From positions 62,001 through 126,000 of the forward strand of contig NZ_JBHSRI010000002.1 in the NCBI RefSeq assembly GCF_042658845.1: a stretch of DNA of 64,000 nucleotides, given 5' to 3'. Source of the stretch: Paenisporosarcina macmurdoensis (GTDB lineage: Bacteria > Bacillota > Bacilli > Bacillales_A > Planococcaceae). The position numbers and the translations under genes were made by a program. Below the pieces are notes generated by a model that did no database searches, was not told the DNA's origin, and worked only from the letters and a program-made list of their open reading frames with translations. This document shows positions 8,121 to 16,187 of the stretch, in pieces (positions within the stretch are counted from its first letter, which is position 1; each line of letters begins with the position of its first letter).

Positions 8121-9090
8121 ATAAAATAGATGACGATTCTTTGATTAGCCAAAAGGATTGTGAAAGAGTATAGCGACGGCTTTTGTATTGAGAAATTGTA
8201 TCTAGTTTGAGTTTTTTGAGAATATAACTTGCTGCGAATTTGTCTTTCAGTTCGAGAAAGTGGACGCATTCACTGTTAGTGATTGTATCTTTTACTAGGT
8301 AAAACCAATCCTCTATGGCCAGTTGTTGTAAAGTTCTTCGTGAGATATTGCAAGTTGAACAATGATTTTGCATAGTGATTTTTTGATGACATATTGGACA
8401 AAACAGTCCGGTTAGGATGTGTGCGAGCTCTAGGTGGTAGGTCTGTGCGAGAGGTTTTGGGATGAATTCCCTGGATCTTGATGAGATGGACGACACTAAA
8501 TTGTTGAATGCCTGCGCTGAAATGAGGTCTGGCATATCGTTGAATTCTTCAATATGAGCAGAGATATCGCAGCCCATGGTAATTTTAGCGAATTGCGGTG
8601 GCAAGGCGACATGTGTTTTTGAGTAGGCGAGTACAATTAAACTTTTTATGGGAAGTTTAACTTTTAAATGTTCTAATAGTGTCTGTAGTTTGTAAACATG
8701 ACGTTTAAGTTGTTGTTCGGGACATTTAAACGTAGTTATTACTCCATTTAGTTCACGAATCAATTGTTCAGGCGTACGTTGAAAGAGAATTTTGCCTTTG
8801 ATGTTTTTGACTTCAAGGATGGTTATGCATTTTCGAGTGATGATTAATGTATCTATTTGGAGGTAAGAATTTTCGGTCAGGGGGATGTGGATATCTTTTA
8901 AAATAGCAAAGTGTTTTGGAAAAGTGACTTGTTTTAGAAAATTATCTACATAGCATTCACCAGAGTATCCAGCTTCGGTCATGTGAATTTTATTTTCGAT
9001 TTCTTGGCGTAGCGGGTGGTTCATTGGAATGCGATAAAGAAGACGTTTGTATATTTCAATCGTTTTTGGTGGAATTCGTTTGACGTCGAT
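8119..9090 (-). CDS. NERD-domain (nuclease-related) protein with C-terminal zinc-finger-like motif
   Basis: The NERD core is visible as GYSGE, then QIDTLIITRK and ILEVKN, giving the D...E-x-K arrangement of a putative nuclease site. The C-terminal half has CPICHQK...HCSTC, a likely zinc-binding pair. The first ordinary start is ATG 9024, but it has no ribosome site. The frame continues upstream through VKRIPPKTIEIYKRLL, which resembles the usual NERD N-terminus, to an ATC codon at 9088-9090 with GGAG exactly 7 nt before it. I therefore propose a non-AUG start (323 aa; 301 aa from ATG 9024). Biochemical function is unknown. Array 4 lies just upstream. Confidence 0.8.
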   Translation of the reverse strand: MDVKRIPPKTIEIYKRLLYRIPMNHPLRQEIENKIHMTEAGYSGECYVDNFLKQVTFPKHFAILKDIHIPLTENSYLQIDTLIITRKCITILEVKNIKGKILFQRTPEQLIRELNGVITTFKCPEQQLKRHVYKLQTLLEHLKVKLPIKSLIVLAYSKTHVALPPQFAKITMGCDISAHIEEFNDMPDLISAQAFNNLVSSISSRSREFIPKPLAQTYHLELAHILTGLFCPICHQKITMQNHCSTCNISRRTLQQLAIEDWFYLVKDTITNSECVHFLELKDKFAASYILKKLKLDTISQYKSRRYTLSQSFWLIKESSSIL

Positions 9091-9195
9091 AAGAATGCTC
9101 CTTTAATAGATGAATTTTTGTAGTGATTTATTTGAAAATAGCATAAAATATGTCTTTTTGACAAGTCTTTAAAAGTGCTATTTAGCGAGAAAATA

Positions 9196-9290
9196 TTTAG
9201 TTGTTATTTTTGAGTGTTTAGTTGTAAAAATGGCGCATTTAGTTGTAATTTTGACCGATTTAGTTGTAAAAAATAGCGGTTTAGTTGTAA
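9196..9290 (+). repeat. 21-bp-pitch array 4 (TTTAGTTGTAA x5)
   Basis: Copies start at 9196 (variant TTTAGTTGTTA), 9217, 9238, 9259 and 9280, an exact 21-bp pitch. ATGG follows at 9301. It lies between two minus-strand genes yet has the same + orientation as the other arrays. Confidence 0.96.
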
Positions 9291-9412
9291 TAGTTAAAAT
9301 ATGGAAGATGTTCTCTTGATATGGGAACACTCTTTAAAAGAGGCTCTAGTAAAAAATTCGCCAACGGATAAAATGTCCTGGCTGATTTTTAATAGAACCT
9401 CATAAGATTTTG

Positions 9413-9892
9413 TTAGGTAGTCATGATGAGCTTAAGTTTTTGTAAAGTGCGTTCTCTTTTTTTCTTGACGCCTGCTTTGGTTATGCCGAAGTGGAGAGCA
9501 ACTTTATCTAGTGAAAAACGCTCGACGAACAATAAGTGAATGAGTTGCTGTTCAGCTAGGTTTAATTGAGATAACGCCTTTATTAATCTCTCCGAGTCTA
9601 ATGATGTTTCAACTGATCTGTGTAATATGATTTCTAGAAGTTCATCATCAGCCAGTATGATGTTCTTTTCGATTACCGTTTTTTTCAATTCATCTAACAA
9701 ACTACCGTAAATGCTACGATACGCAAACGGTGCAAAATTACCTTTTGATGAGTCATAACGTTGCCAAGCCTTCCACAGTGCAATTCGCCCAGCTTGTTTG
9801 AATGAATCATAGTTTTTATAGATGTGTAGTTTACGCATACATGCATGAATCATAGGTTCGAACTTATCCAATACGTCTTCAAAAGTCTCCAT
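9413..9892 (-). CDS. Small sigma-70-family-like RNA polymerase sigma factor
   Basis: This 159-aa protein has a region-2-like N-terminus (YDSFKQAGRIALWKAWQRYD, then FAPFAYRSIYGSLLDEL) that would bind core polymerase and the -10 element. Its C-terminal region 4 helix-turn-helix (LDKVALHFGITKAGVKKKRE) would bind -35. The layout is like SigH/ComX-type alternative sigma factors of Firmicutes. Start ATG 9892 has only AGCGGAAAAA upstream. No anti-sigma gene is next to it. Its regulon cannot be deduced, and a phage or plasmid origin is possible. Confidence 0.8.
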   Translation of the reverse strand: METFEDVLDKFEPMIHACMRKLHIYKNYDSFKQAGRIALWKAWQRYDSSKGNFAPFAYRSIYGSLLDELKKTVIEKNIILADDELLEIILHRSVETSLDSERLIKALSQLNLAEQQLIHLLFVERFSLDKVALHFGITKAGVKKKRERTLQKLKLIMTT

Positions 9893-10324
9893 TTTTCCGC
9901 TGCCTTGCCAATGTGCACATCAGGGTTATTCCTAGGTAGCAACAGTGTAAGGCTTAAAAAATAACAGTGCCAACGCATGTTATTGACGTTATCATCCAAA
10001 AATATGAGGCTACTCGACTAGTTCTAAAACTATAGAATAAATATGTGGAATATCCAGAAGGAACCTATTATGGGAAACATGTATTTTTTTCTTTCCAGAG
10101 AGATGATTTCATCTGGAATAGTAAAATTGTGGCTATCTAACCGAAGGTGTCCTCGCCCGTCATTTTGAATATGATAATAGATGTCATATTACTCTTCTCA
10201 AAAAACGCAGAGTCATTACAAAAAACCATTAAAATAAGTTTATTTAATCATCTCTGTATATGTCTATTTACCTGCGAATATTGTATAATAATGTCAATTA
10301 GATTTGACAGGGAGGTGGGTAAAC
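9893..10324. other. 432-bp intergenic region with no supported gene
   Basis: It lies between the divergent sigma-factor and protease genes. The only signal I can support is TATAAT at 10284-10289, a plausible -10 element for the protease gene without a convincing -35. Confidence 0.5.
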
Positions 10325-11731
10325 ATGTTTTGTATGCAATGTGGCACAAAGAATGGTGAAGATGCGAAATTTTGCTCGAGTTGTGGCCTGCAACTAAATG
10401 TCACCCGTATGTCATCAAAGAAAAAGAAGACGTACCTTATTGTAGCAATTGTTTTGTCGATACTAGCTTTGGTAGGCATAGGTTTTGGCATTATTTTAGC
10501 GTTAGATGAACCAGTGAAAATTGCTCAAACAGAAGAAGTGAAAATTCCACTCACCCCTGTAAAAACGGAAGCAGAAGAGATACCTAAAGAAGAAACAGAA
10601 AAACCAAAGGAAGAGGTTCCACCCGTATCAAAAGAGAAAGAAAAAACACAGATTATTAAAGAATCTCAATCTCGTGTGTTTACGATTTATACAGAAACAG
10701 GTTTAGGTTCGGGATTTTTATTCGAAGAGAAGGGTACAGTTGTAACCAATGCGCATGTGGTGGCTGGTTTCACAGAAGTGGTTGTTCGTAATGTGAATGG
10801 TCAACAAACGACTGGTCGTGTAATCGGAATATCCGATGAGTATGACGTAGCGTTAATTCAAGTAGATGATTATGCAGGAGAAGTACCACTGGAAATGGAG
10901 ATCAACGAAACAGAAATCGGTTCTGAAGTTATTGCTCTCGGTAGTCCACAAGGGTTAGAAAATTCGGCTTCAATTGGTTATTTGACAGGGCTTGATCGAT
11001 CATTTGAATCTGATTTTCAGTACGAAAATGTTTACCAAGTAGACGTGCAAATTTCTCCTGGAAGCAGTGGAGGACCTCTGCTTGATGCGAAAACAGGAAA
11101 AGTAATTGGCATTAATTCCGCTTTGCTGACAGCAGATCAATCAATTGGATTTTCCATTCCGTTGTATACGATGATGGACCTACTCCAAAGCTGGTCTGAT
11201 TCACCGATGACTTCAAACGAAGTGGCTAGTATCTTTTCATTTTACGATGACTACGAGTATGATCCTGAGGCAAGTGCCAAGGCAGATTCTTACTACGAAG
11301 AGTATGTAGAAGAAGAGGAAGAGTATGTAGAAGAAGATTCTGAAGAGGTTACAGAAGACGACACGTATTATTTTGAAGAGGTAGGATTATCTGATTTTAT
11401 TGTACATTTCCGAGATAACTATGAAATGGCTCTTTACTACGAAGACTTTTACTACATTGAAGACATGCTGCTATTCGAAAGTACTGCATATACCGAGATG
11501 GCTGACTACATTTACGAAGTAACAGGTCAAGGCATGATGTTTGAATTCACGTCAAATGAAGTAACGGACATTGTCATTGAAGAAGATTATGCAGTTGTTA
11601 GCACATTCGAAGTCTTTGATTTTATGAATGCAGCAGGTGAATGGTCGACGTATGAGAGAGTGAAAGATTATTCAGTCGTCATCGATGAATATGGTACGTA
11701 TCAAATCACAGATATAGCTATTTATGACTGA
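10325..11731 (+). CDS. Membrane-anchored trypsin-like (HtrA/DegP-type) serine protease with N-terminal zinc ribbon
   Basis: ATG 10325 follows GGGAGGTG and starts 468 aa. Residues 1-21 form a zinc ribbon (MFCMQCG...FCSSCG). One membrane helix spans about 36-60. A Lys/Glu/Pro-rich linker follows, then a trypsin-like domain with triad His144 (TNAHVV), Asp174 (YDVALIQ) and Ser248 (SPGSSGGPLL). No PDZ domain is evident. After a very acidic Tyr/Glu stretch (about 305-345) comes a roughly 110-residue domain reminiscent of NTF2-like surface domains. The topology implies a cytoplasmic ribbon and an extracellular protease, perhaps linking envelope quality control to an internal partner. Confidence 0.9.
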   Translation: MFCMQCGTKNGEDAKFCSSCGLQLNVTRMSSKKKKTYLIVAIVLSILALVGIGFGIILALDEPVKIAQTEEVKIPLTPVKTEAEEIPKEETEKPKEEVPPVSKEKEKTQIIKESQSRVFTIYTETGLGSGFLFEEKGTVVTNAHVVAGFTEVVVRNVNGQQTTGRVIGISDEYDVALIQVDDYAGEVPLEMEINETEIGSEVIALGSPQGLENSASIGYLTGLDRSFESDFQYENVYQVDVQISPGSSGGPLLDAKTGKVIGINSALLTADQSIGFSIPLYTMMDLLQSWSDSPMTSNEVASIFSFYDDYEYDPEASAKADSYYEEYVEEEEEYVEEDSEEVTEDDTYYFEEVGLSDFIVHFRDNYEMALYYEDFYYIEDMLLFESTAYTEMADYIYEVTGQGMMFEFTSNEVTDIVIEEDYAVVSTFEVFDFMNAAGEWSTYERVKDYSVVIDEYGTYQITDIAIYD

Positions 11732-11776
11732 GCAAAAGCTGTTGTTATTGTAGAACAAACAAAAGAGTTCAATTTC

Positions 11777-11870
11777 GCCTAGCACAAGAAAGCCGCAAGA
11801 GTGGGGAGATTGAGACCCACAGAAGGTATGTGGTTTTCAGGCTTGTTGGCTCATGCGGCCAGTGCAAAGG
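11777..11870 (+). ncRNA. Candidate structured RNA (nested stems), family not recognised
   Basis: Nested complementary segments are visible. An outer stem pairs CCTaGCAC (11778-11785) with GTGCaaAGG (11862-11870). A middle 10-bp stem pairs GCCGCAAGAG (11792-11801) with CTCATGCGGC (11850-11859) with one mismatch. An inner hairpin is GTGGG / CCCAC (11801-11805, 11816-11820). The GC content is higher than the surroundings. It follows the protease gene and precedes a terminator. I do not recognise a named riboswitch or sRNA. Confidence 0.5.
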
Positions 11871-11924
11871 TACGATATACAGCAATATAGTTTATCTAAA
11901 CCTAAGAATAAAGGAACTTCTATA

Positions 11925-11964
11925 GAAAAAAGCAGTTGAAGTCTATCTTCAAACTGCTTTTTCT
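11925..11964. terminator. Bidirectional terminator between convergent genes
   Basis: AAAAAGCAGTT-GAAG / CTTC-AAACTGCTTTTT forms a long A/T-flanked hairpin, with a T-run on either strand. It lies between the protease (+) and the 12002 gene (-). Confidence 0.85.
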
Positions 11965-12001
11965 TGTTATAGGATTATGACGATTTTATTGTGGAATCTT
12001 T

Positions 12002-12502
12002 TTATTTAAACAGATCATGTTTTTTAGTTTCGTAATGTTCAAGGAATTGGTCGAAGTCGTTTTCGTAGTCAGCGACTGTTTTGTGTTCAAGGTTATTCAG
12101 TGCTAGATCCTCGAAGGTTCTGAGTAATTCATATGCGGTTTTTAGTCGATTAATGTCATATTCTTTTATTTGTTCGCCACGCGCTTTCCGATGAACTTCG
12201 TATAACACCTTTTGGATGTCATAGTCAAAGTCGAACGTTCGGTAGGCTGCAGTTTCTCCAGCTGGGCGAATGTTTAACATAAATCCAGAATATCGAAGTA
12301 GCTGTTCGCCGAGTTCTTTTTGATTGCCGTCTTCTTCGTATTGCTCGATCATGTTCTGAAGAACTAGAGTAAGCTGAGCATGTTCGAGTGAATAATGTTT
12401 AAGCTGTAGTTTTTCAAAGTTGGCAGGTTGTTGGACGCTCCACATAATAGAAATGCCGAGCAGGATAGCCAGTAGTAAAGAAGTGAGTTTCCAGTTCATC
12501 AT
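12002..12502 (-). CDS. Hypothetical protein with one N-terminal membrane helix
   Basis: This 166-aa protein starts at ATG 12502, which has GGGAGGT 7 nt upstream. Residues 6-22 (LTSLLLAILLGISIMW) form a membrane anchor or uncleaved signal. The rest is hydrophilic, alpha-helical and acid-rich, probably outside the membrane. An earlier in-frame ATG would add 26 polar residues and lacks a site. I do not recognise the family. It stands alone, between the terminator at 11925 and the TPP riboswitch. Confidence 0.75.
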   Translation of the reverse strand: MMNWKLTSLLLAILLGISIMWSVQQPANFEKLQLKHYSLEHAQLTLVLQNMIEQYEEDGNQKELGEQLLRYSGFMLNIRPAGETAAYRTFDFDYDIQKVLYEVHRKARGEQIKEYDINRLKTAYELLRTFEDLALNNLEHKTVADYENDFDQFLEHYETKKHDLFK

Positions 12503-12680
12503 GGTGATACCTCCCTTGTTTTCCATTTTACAGGAAATTGATGAGAGATGTATAAAAATTTTAGACATGCAGAATGACAAGTTAGAATTTCTATATTTCT
12601 ATTTATATCTTGAAACTTAGACAAATTTGTGTCACTGTTAATAGTGATAAAGCATTAAACGAATTTCATAATTGAAACAT

Positions 12681-12770
12681 GTGGGGGGACCAGTGTTGCT
12701 GGTTGAGACCGTATCCTTAAGATACACACCCTTGGAACCTGATCTGGTTAACACCAGCGTAGGGAACATA
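12681..12770 (+). ncRNA. TPP (THI-element) riboswitch
   Basis: It contains the thi-box signatures GGTTGAGACC, ACACCCTTGGAACCTGATCT and ACACCAGCGTAGGGAA in the right order. Thiamine diphosphate binding would favour the terminator just downstream and shut off the thiamine-precursor transporter. Confidence 0.95.
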
Positions 12771-12797
12771 TTTAAACATTCTTGTTTGTGTTGATAT

Positions 12798-12828
12798 GCG
12801 TCCTAGGTACCTACCTAGGGCGCTTTTT
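12798..12828 (+). terminator. Riboswitch-controlled terminator
   Basis: Stem GCG-CCTAGGTA / TACCTAGG-CGC is followed by TTTTTTT, 28 nt after the TPP aptamer. It is the expression platform for the ThiY-XZ operon. About 180 nt of leader remain before the first gene; I see no further feature in it. Confidence 0.9.
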
Positions 12829-13008
12829 TTCATTCAAATAGAAGATGTTTAAGAGATTTGTCAGTATGCATGCCTCTTAGCACCTAGTTAGATGGATTTG
12901 GTGTGATTCTGCGTTTGTGAGAAAGAAGTTGGCTTTACTAAAAAATATGTTTCCTCCTTTCGTTCCATCGTTTAGTGCTCTCAACAGATTTAGAAAAGGG
13001 GAGAGAAA

Positions 13009-14019
13009 ATGATGAAAAAATGGTTAGGATACCTACTAATTTTGATGATGTTAACAGCTTGTGGCAATACAGACGACGCTAGTTCTGGAACCAATGAAGC
13101 AAGCGAAAAGTTGAAGAAAGTAACAGTGGTTTTGGATTGGACACCTAATACGAATCATACTGGCTTATATGTAGCGAGAGACAAGGGGTTTTTTAAGGAA
13201 CAAGGTCTTGATGTAGAAATTATTATGCCAGGTGAAGCTGGTGCTAATCAATTAGTAGCTTCGGGAAAAGCTGAATTTGGAGTTGGTTATCAAGAATCCT
13301 TAACAGAAGCACGTGTTCAAGACGTACCAATTGTTTCAATTGCTGCCGTGATTCAACATAATACATCTGGTTTTGCGTCACCTGCAGAAAAAGAGATACT
13401 TTCACCTAAAGATTATGAAGGCAAAGCATATGGTGGCTGGGGTGCACCAGTTGAAAAAGCAGTGATTTCTTCTTTAATGAAACAAGAAGGTGCAGATGTA
13501 GAAAAAGTTGATATGGTAAATATGGGTGATACAGACTTCTTTACAGCTGTAAAAAGAGATGTAGACTTTGCATGGATCTATTATGCATGGACAGGAATTG
13601 AAGCGGAACTTCGTGGAGAGAAATTGAATATGCAATATCTGACGGATTACTCAGATAAGCTAGATTATTATACACCTGTTCTAATAACGAATGAGAAGTT
13701 GATAGCAGAAAATCCTGATACCGTTCGTGCTTTTGTAACAGCAGCATCCCAAGGTTATGCATTCGCAATGGAACAACCAGAAGAAGCGGCGGAAGTTTTA
13801 ATCAAGGCTGTTCCAGAGTTGGATCCAGAATTAGTTAAAGCAAGTCAAAAGTGGCTGTCTCCAAGGTATCAAGATGATGCATCCCAATGGGGAATTCAAG
13901 ATAAAAAGGTGTGGGAAAACTACGCACAATGGATGAATGAAAATGGATTATTAGAAGGCAAACTAGATGTAGAAAAAGCCTTTACAAATGAATTTTTACC
14001 TAAAAAGGAGAATAAATAA
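13009..14019 (+). CDS. thiY: Thiamine-precursor (HMP/formyl-aminopyrimidine) ABC binding lipoprotein, ThiY/THI5-like
   Basis: This 336-aa lipoprotein of the NMT1/THI5 fold has lipobox LTAC with Cys18. The conserved VVLDWTPNTNHTGLYVARDKG near residue 43 is typical of ThiY, which binds formylaminopyrimidine, a salvage precursor of thiamine. AGGGGAGAG precedes ATG 13009. It is the first gene of a four-gene operon under a TPP riboswitch, which strongly supports the thiamine role. The exact ligand (HMP or FAMP) cannot be told apart here. Confidence 0.92.
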   Translation: MMKKWLGYLLILMMLTACGNTDDASSGTNEASEKLKKVTVVLDWTPNTNHTGLYVARDKGFFKEQGLDVEIIMPGEAGANQLVASGKAEFGVGYQESLTEARVQDVPIVSIAAVIQHNTSGFASPAEKEILSPKDYEGKAYGGWGAPVEKAVISSLMKQEGADVEKVDMVNMGDTDFFTAVKRDVDFAWIYYAWTGIEAELRGEKLNMQYLTDYSDKLDYYTPVLITNEKLIAENPDTVRAFVTAASQGYAFAMEQPEEAAEVLIKAVPELDPELVKASQKWLSPRYQDDASQWGIQDKKVWENYAQWMNENGLLEGKLDVEKAFTNEFLPKKENK

Positions 14020-14310
14020 ATGATAAATTCTTTAGTTAGTATTCAAATCATCCCGAAAACAAATAATGGAGAAGATTCAATTCCATTTATTGAACAAGCC
14101 ATTTCCGTTATACAGGATTCAGGAATACGCTATGAGGTGCATCCACTTGAAACCACAATGGAAGGTAATCTGACAGAAATTTTCTCCATTATCGAGAAAA
14201 TGAATGAGCGAATGATAGAGGCTGGCTGTGTAAATGTTATTTCTCAAGTGAAAATCTTGTATCAGCCAAGCGGCGTATCGATGGATAAATTGACAGAGAA
14301 ATATCGATGA
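14020..14310 (+). CDS. Thiamine-binding-like small protein (MTH1187/YqgV family)
   Basis: This 96-aa protein has the ferredoxin-like MTH1187/YkoF-type pattern (SIQIIPKT at the start, YEVHPLETTMEG in the middle). Family members bind thiamine-like ligands. Its ATG follows the thiY stop directly and AAAAGGAG lies inside the end of thiY; its stop overlaps the thiX start (ATGA). Sandwiched in a TPP-controlled operon, it probably buffers or hands over the imported pyrimidine. That role is inference. Confidence 0.88.
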   Translation: MINSLVSIQIIPKTNNGEDSIPFIEQAISVIQDSGIRYEVHPLETTMEGNLTEIFSIIEKMNERMIEAGCVNVISQVKILYQPSGVSMDKLTEKYR

Positions 14311-15074
14311 GAAAAGTTTTCCAGAGAGGATGGAGACCATTATTGGTCCTCATCCTTTTATTAACAATATGGCAACTATCCTGTTGGTTATTCGACATAC
14401 CAAAGTGGCTGCTGCCAGCACCTTCTGATATATGGACTGAAGGAATAGCAGGCTGGGCGACTTATAGTAATCATTTAGTGTCAACGATTAAGCTGTCTTT
14501 TATTGGGCTGTTGATTGGAAGTGGTGTTGGCCTTATTGTGGCAATCAGTTTACATCGTATACCAAAGCTTAGAGAAGCACTTTATCCACTTATTATTTTG
14601 TCACAAAATATTCCAATCATTGTGTTGGCTCCATTGTTGGTCATATGGTTTGGATTTGGGTTACTACCAAAAATCATTGTCATCACAATGGTTTGTTTTT
14701 TCCCAATCACGATTGCTGCATTGGATGGTTTTCGACAAACGACTGCTGAGCTTACGCATTATATGAAAATGGCTGGCGCATCAAAAAAACAGATTTTTTG
14801 GAAGGTAGAATGGCCATATGCGTTACCTTCACTATTTTCAGGACTGAAAATAGCTGCTACCTACAGCGTTATGGGAGCTGTAATCTCTGAATGGCTGGGT
14901 GCCAAAGAAGGAATTGGAGTCTTTATGACTCTTGCATCGTCTTCATTTCGCACAGATCGTGTCTTTGTAGCAATATTTCTCATTATGATTTTAAGTTTAT
15001 TTTTCTTCGCAGTAATTTCTTCATTAGAGAAGTTAATCGTGAAAGGGAAACCTAAAGGAGAGGAAAATAATTAA
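14307..15074 (+). CDS. thiX: ABC transporter permease for thiamine precursor (ThiX-like)
   Basis: This 255-aa BPD-type permease has about six helices and an EAA-like loop (HYMKMAGASKKQIFWKVEWP). It belongs to the SsuC/TauC/ThiX group. Its ATG overlaps the preceding stop by 4 nt (ATGA), implying translational coupling. It forms the membrane channel with ThiY and ThiZ. Confidence 0.92.
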   Translation: MRKVFQRGWRPLLVLILLLTIWQLSCWLFDIPKWLLPAPSDIWTEGIAGWATYSNHLVSTIKLSFIGLLIGSGVGLIVAISLHRIPKLREALYPLIILSQNIPIIVLAPLLVIWFGFGLLPKIIVITMVCFFPITIAALDGFRQTTAELTHYMKMAGASKKQIFWKVEWPYALPSLFSGLKIAATYSVMGAVISEWLGAKEGIGVFMTLASSSFRTDRVFVAIFLIMILSLFFFAVISSLEKLIVKGKPKGEENN

Positions 15075-15807
15075 CACTAAGCTCAGTGTGGAAAATATTT
15101 CGAAATCCTTTAAGGGGAATCAAGTACTAGATGAGTTATCTTTTCATGTAAATGACGGAGAATTTGTTACAATCGTAGGTCCATCAGGAAGTGGGAAGAG
15201 CACGTTATTTCACTTGATTGGCGGTCTCTATACACCGGACTCTGGTGAAATCCGAATGGACGGGGAACTGATGAATGGTCAAAGAGGGGCCATCAGTTAT
15301 ACGCCTCAATCTCCTTCCTTATTGCCATGGAGGACCGTTCTTCACAATATCTTGCTTGGCGGAGAAATTATTTGTGAAAACAATGAATTAGAAGCCATTC
15401 GAATGATTGAAAGAGCAGGACTGAAGGGATATGAACACGCATATCCTTGTGAATTATCAGGAGGAATGCAACAGAGAGTGTCTTTCATCAGGAGTCTGAT
15501 GAGCCCACAATCCCTCATTTGCCTGGATGAACCCTTCTCTTCGCTTGATGAATTTACACGGTTGGACATGCAAAACTGGTTACTTTCCATCTGGGAAGAA
15601 AACAAGCGCTCCATTTTACTAGTTACCCATCATATTGAAGAAGCCTTATATCTTTCCGACCGAATCATTGTCTTATCGGGTAAGCCCGCGAAAATCAAAA
15701 AAGAATTTATCATTCCTTTCCCAAGGCCTAGACAGGAATCCATTATTCTAAGTGATGAGTTTTTGCAATGGAAGCGAACCATCTATAATGAATTACGGGG
15801 TTCTTAG
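15070..15807 (+). CDS. thiZ: ABC transporter ATPase for thiamine precursor (ThiZ-like), probable ATT start
   Basis: Walker A GPSGSGKST, signature LSGGMQQRV and Walker B LICLDEP are intact, as expected for an SsuB/TauB/ThiZ ATPase. The first ordinary start codon, GTG 15088, has no ribosome site and removes part of the first beta strand. The frame extends upstream as I-N-T-K-L-S-V-E-N-I to ATT 15070, which overlaps the thiX stop and has AAAGGAGAGG at the right distance. I therefore propose an ATT start (245 aa; 239 aa from GTG). It energises uptake with ThiX. Confidence 0.88.
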   Translation: MNTKLSVENISKSFKGNQVLDELSFHVNDGEFVTIVGPSGSGKSTLFHLIGGLYTPDSGEIRMDGELMNGQRGAISYTPQSPSLLPWRTVLHNILLGGEIICENNELEAIRMIERAGLKGYEHAYPCELSGGMQQRVSFIRSLMSPQSLICLDEPFSSLDEFTRLDMQNWLLSIWEENKRSILLVTHHIEEALYLSDRIIVLSGKPAKIKKEFIIPFPRPRQESIILSDEFLQWKRTIYNELRGS

Positions 15808-15824
15808 TAAAGCATAAAGGCCAG

Positions 15825-15886
15825 ATGTCACCGGTGGAAAAGGGTATTTGTCGGTCGGTAGCCAATAGCAGGTATAGAGGTTTTAA
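15825..15886 (+). repeat. Degenerate solo copy of composite-repeat module C
   Basis: ATGTCACC, GGAAAAGG, GCCAATAGCA and AGAGGTTTTA appear in the same order as in the copies at 5191, 8000 and 62994, but with no array next to them. It is probably an old decayed element. Confidence 0.6.
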
Positions 15887-15952
15887 AGAGATAAAGTTAG
15901 CAAAACTCAGCTTATATTGAATGTGGGTAAATATGCAGAGAATATACAGTTA

Positions 15953-15994
15953 AAAGAGCTGATTAGGTGACGTTTGTCACCTAATCAGCTCTTT
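15953..15994. terminator. Long perfect hairpin terminator after thiZ
   Basis: A perfect 19-bp stem (15953-15971 with 15976-15994) and a 4-nt GTTT loop end in CTCTTT. It is A- and T-flanked, so it can act on both strands. Confidence 0.85.
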
Positions 15995-16111
15995 CGTTCA
16001 TATGGCCTCCGTGTTACAAATTGCCGCTCGCCACGGTTAGGATATTCTAATCATTAGAGTGGAGTTAGTCTTAAAATGACATTTGAAAATAATGAGAATA
16101 AATATGAATAA

Positions 16112-16127
16112 TGTAAAGTAATTTACA
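16112..16127. promoter_or_regulatory. Crp/Fnr-type operator before the peptide operon
   Basis: TGTAAAGTAATTTACA is a perfect palindrome TGTAAA-N4-TTTACA, 60 bp upstream of the first operon gene. The same half sites with the same spacing recur at 31538-31553, just past the Crp/Fnr regulator gene. It is the likely binding site of that regulator. Confidence 0.7.
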
Positions 16128-16187
16128 TCTATATAAATAACTGAATAATATAATAATTTTATTACTAAAAGGATTAGGTGTTTAACA

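Noticed and set aside
10147..10359. 70-codon + frame before the zinc-ribbon protease
   Set aside because: It overlaps the true start and ribosome site of the protease in another frame and has no ribosome site of its own.
11777..11870. Assigning the structured region to a named riboswitch
   Set aside because: No coding gene follows on the same strand, and I could not match TPP, SAM, FMN, c-di-GMP or other core sequences to it.
12831..13008. A short gene between the riboswitch terminator and thiY
   Set aside because: No frame with a ribosome site was found; it reads as leader sequence.
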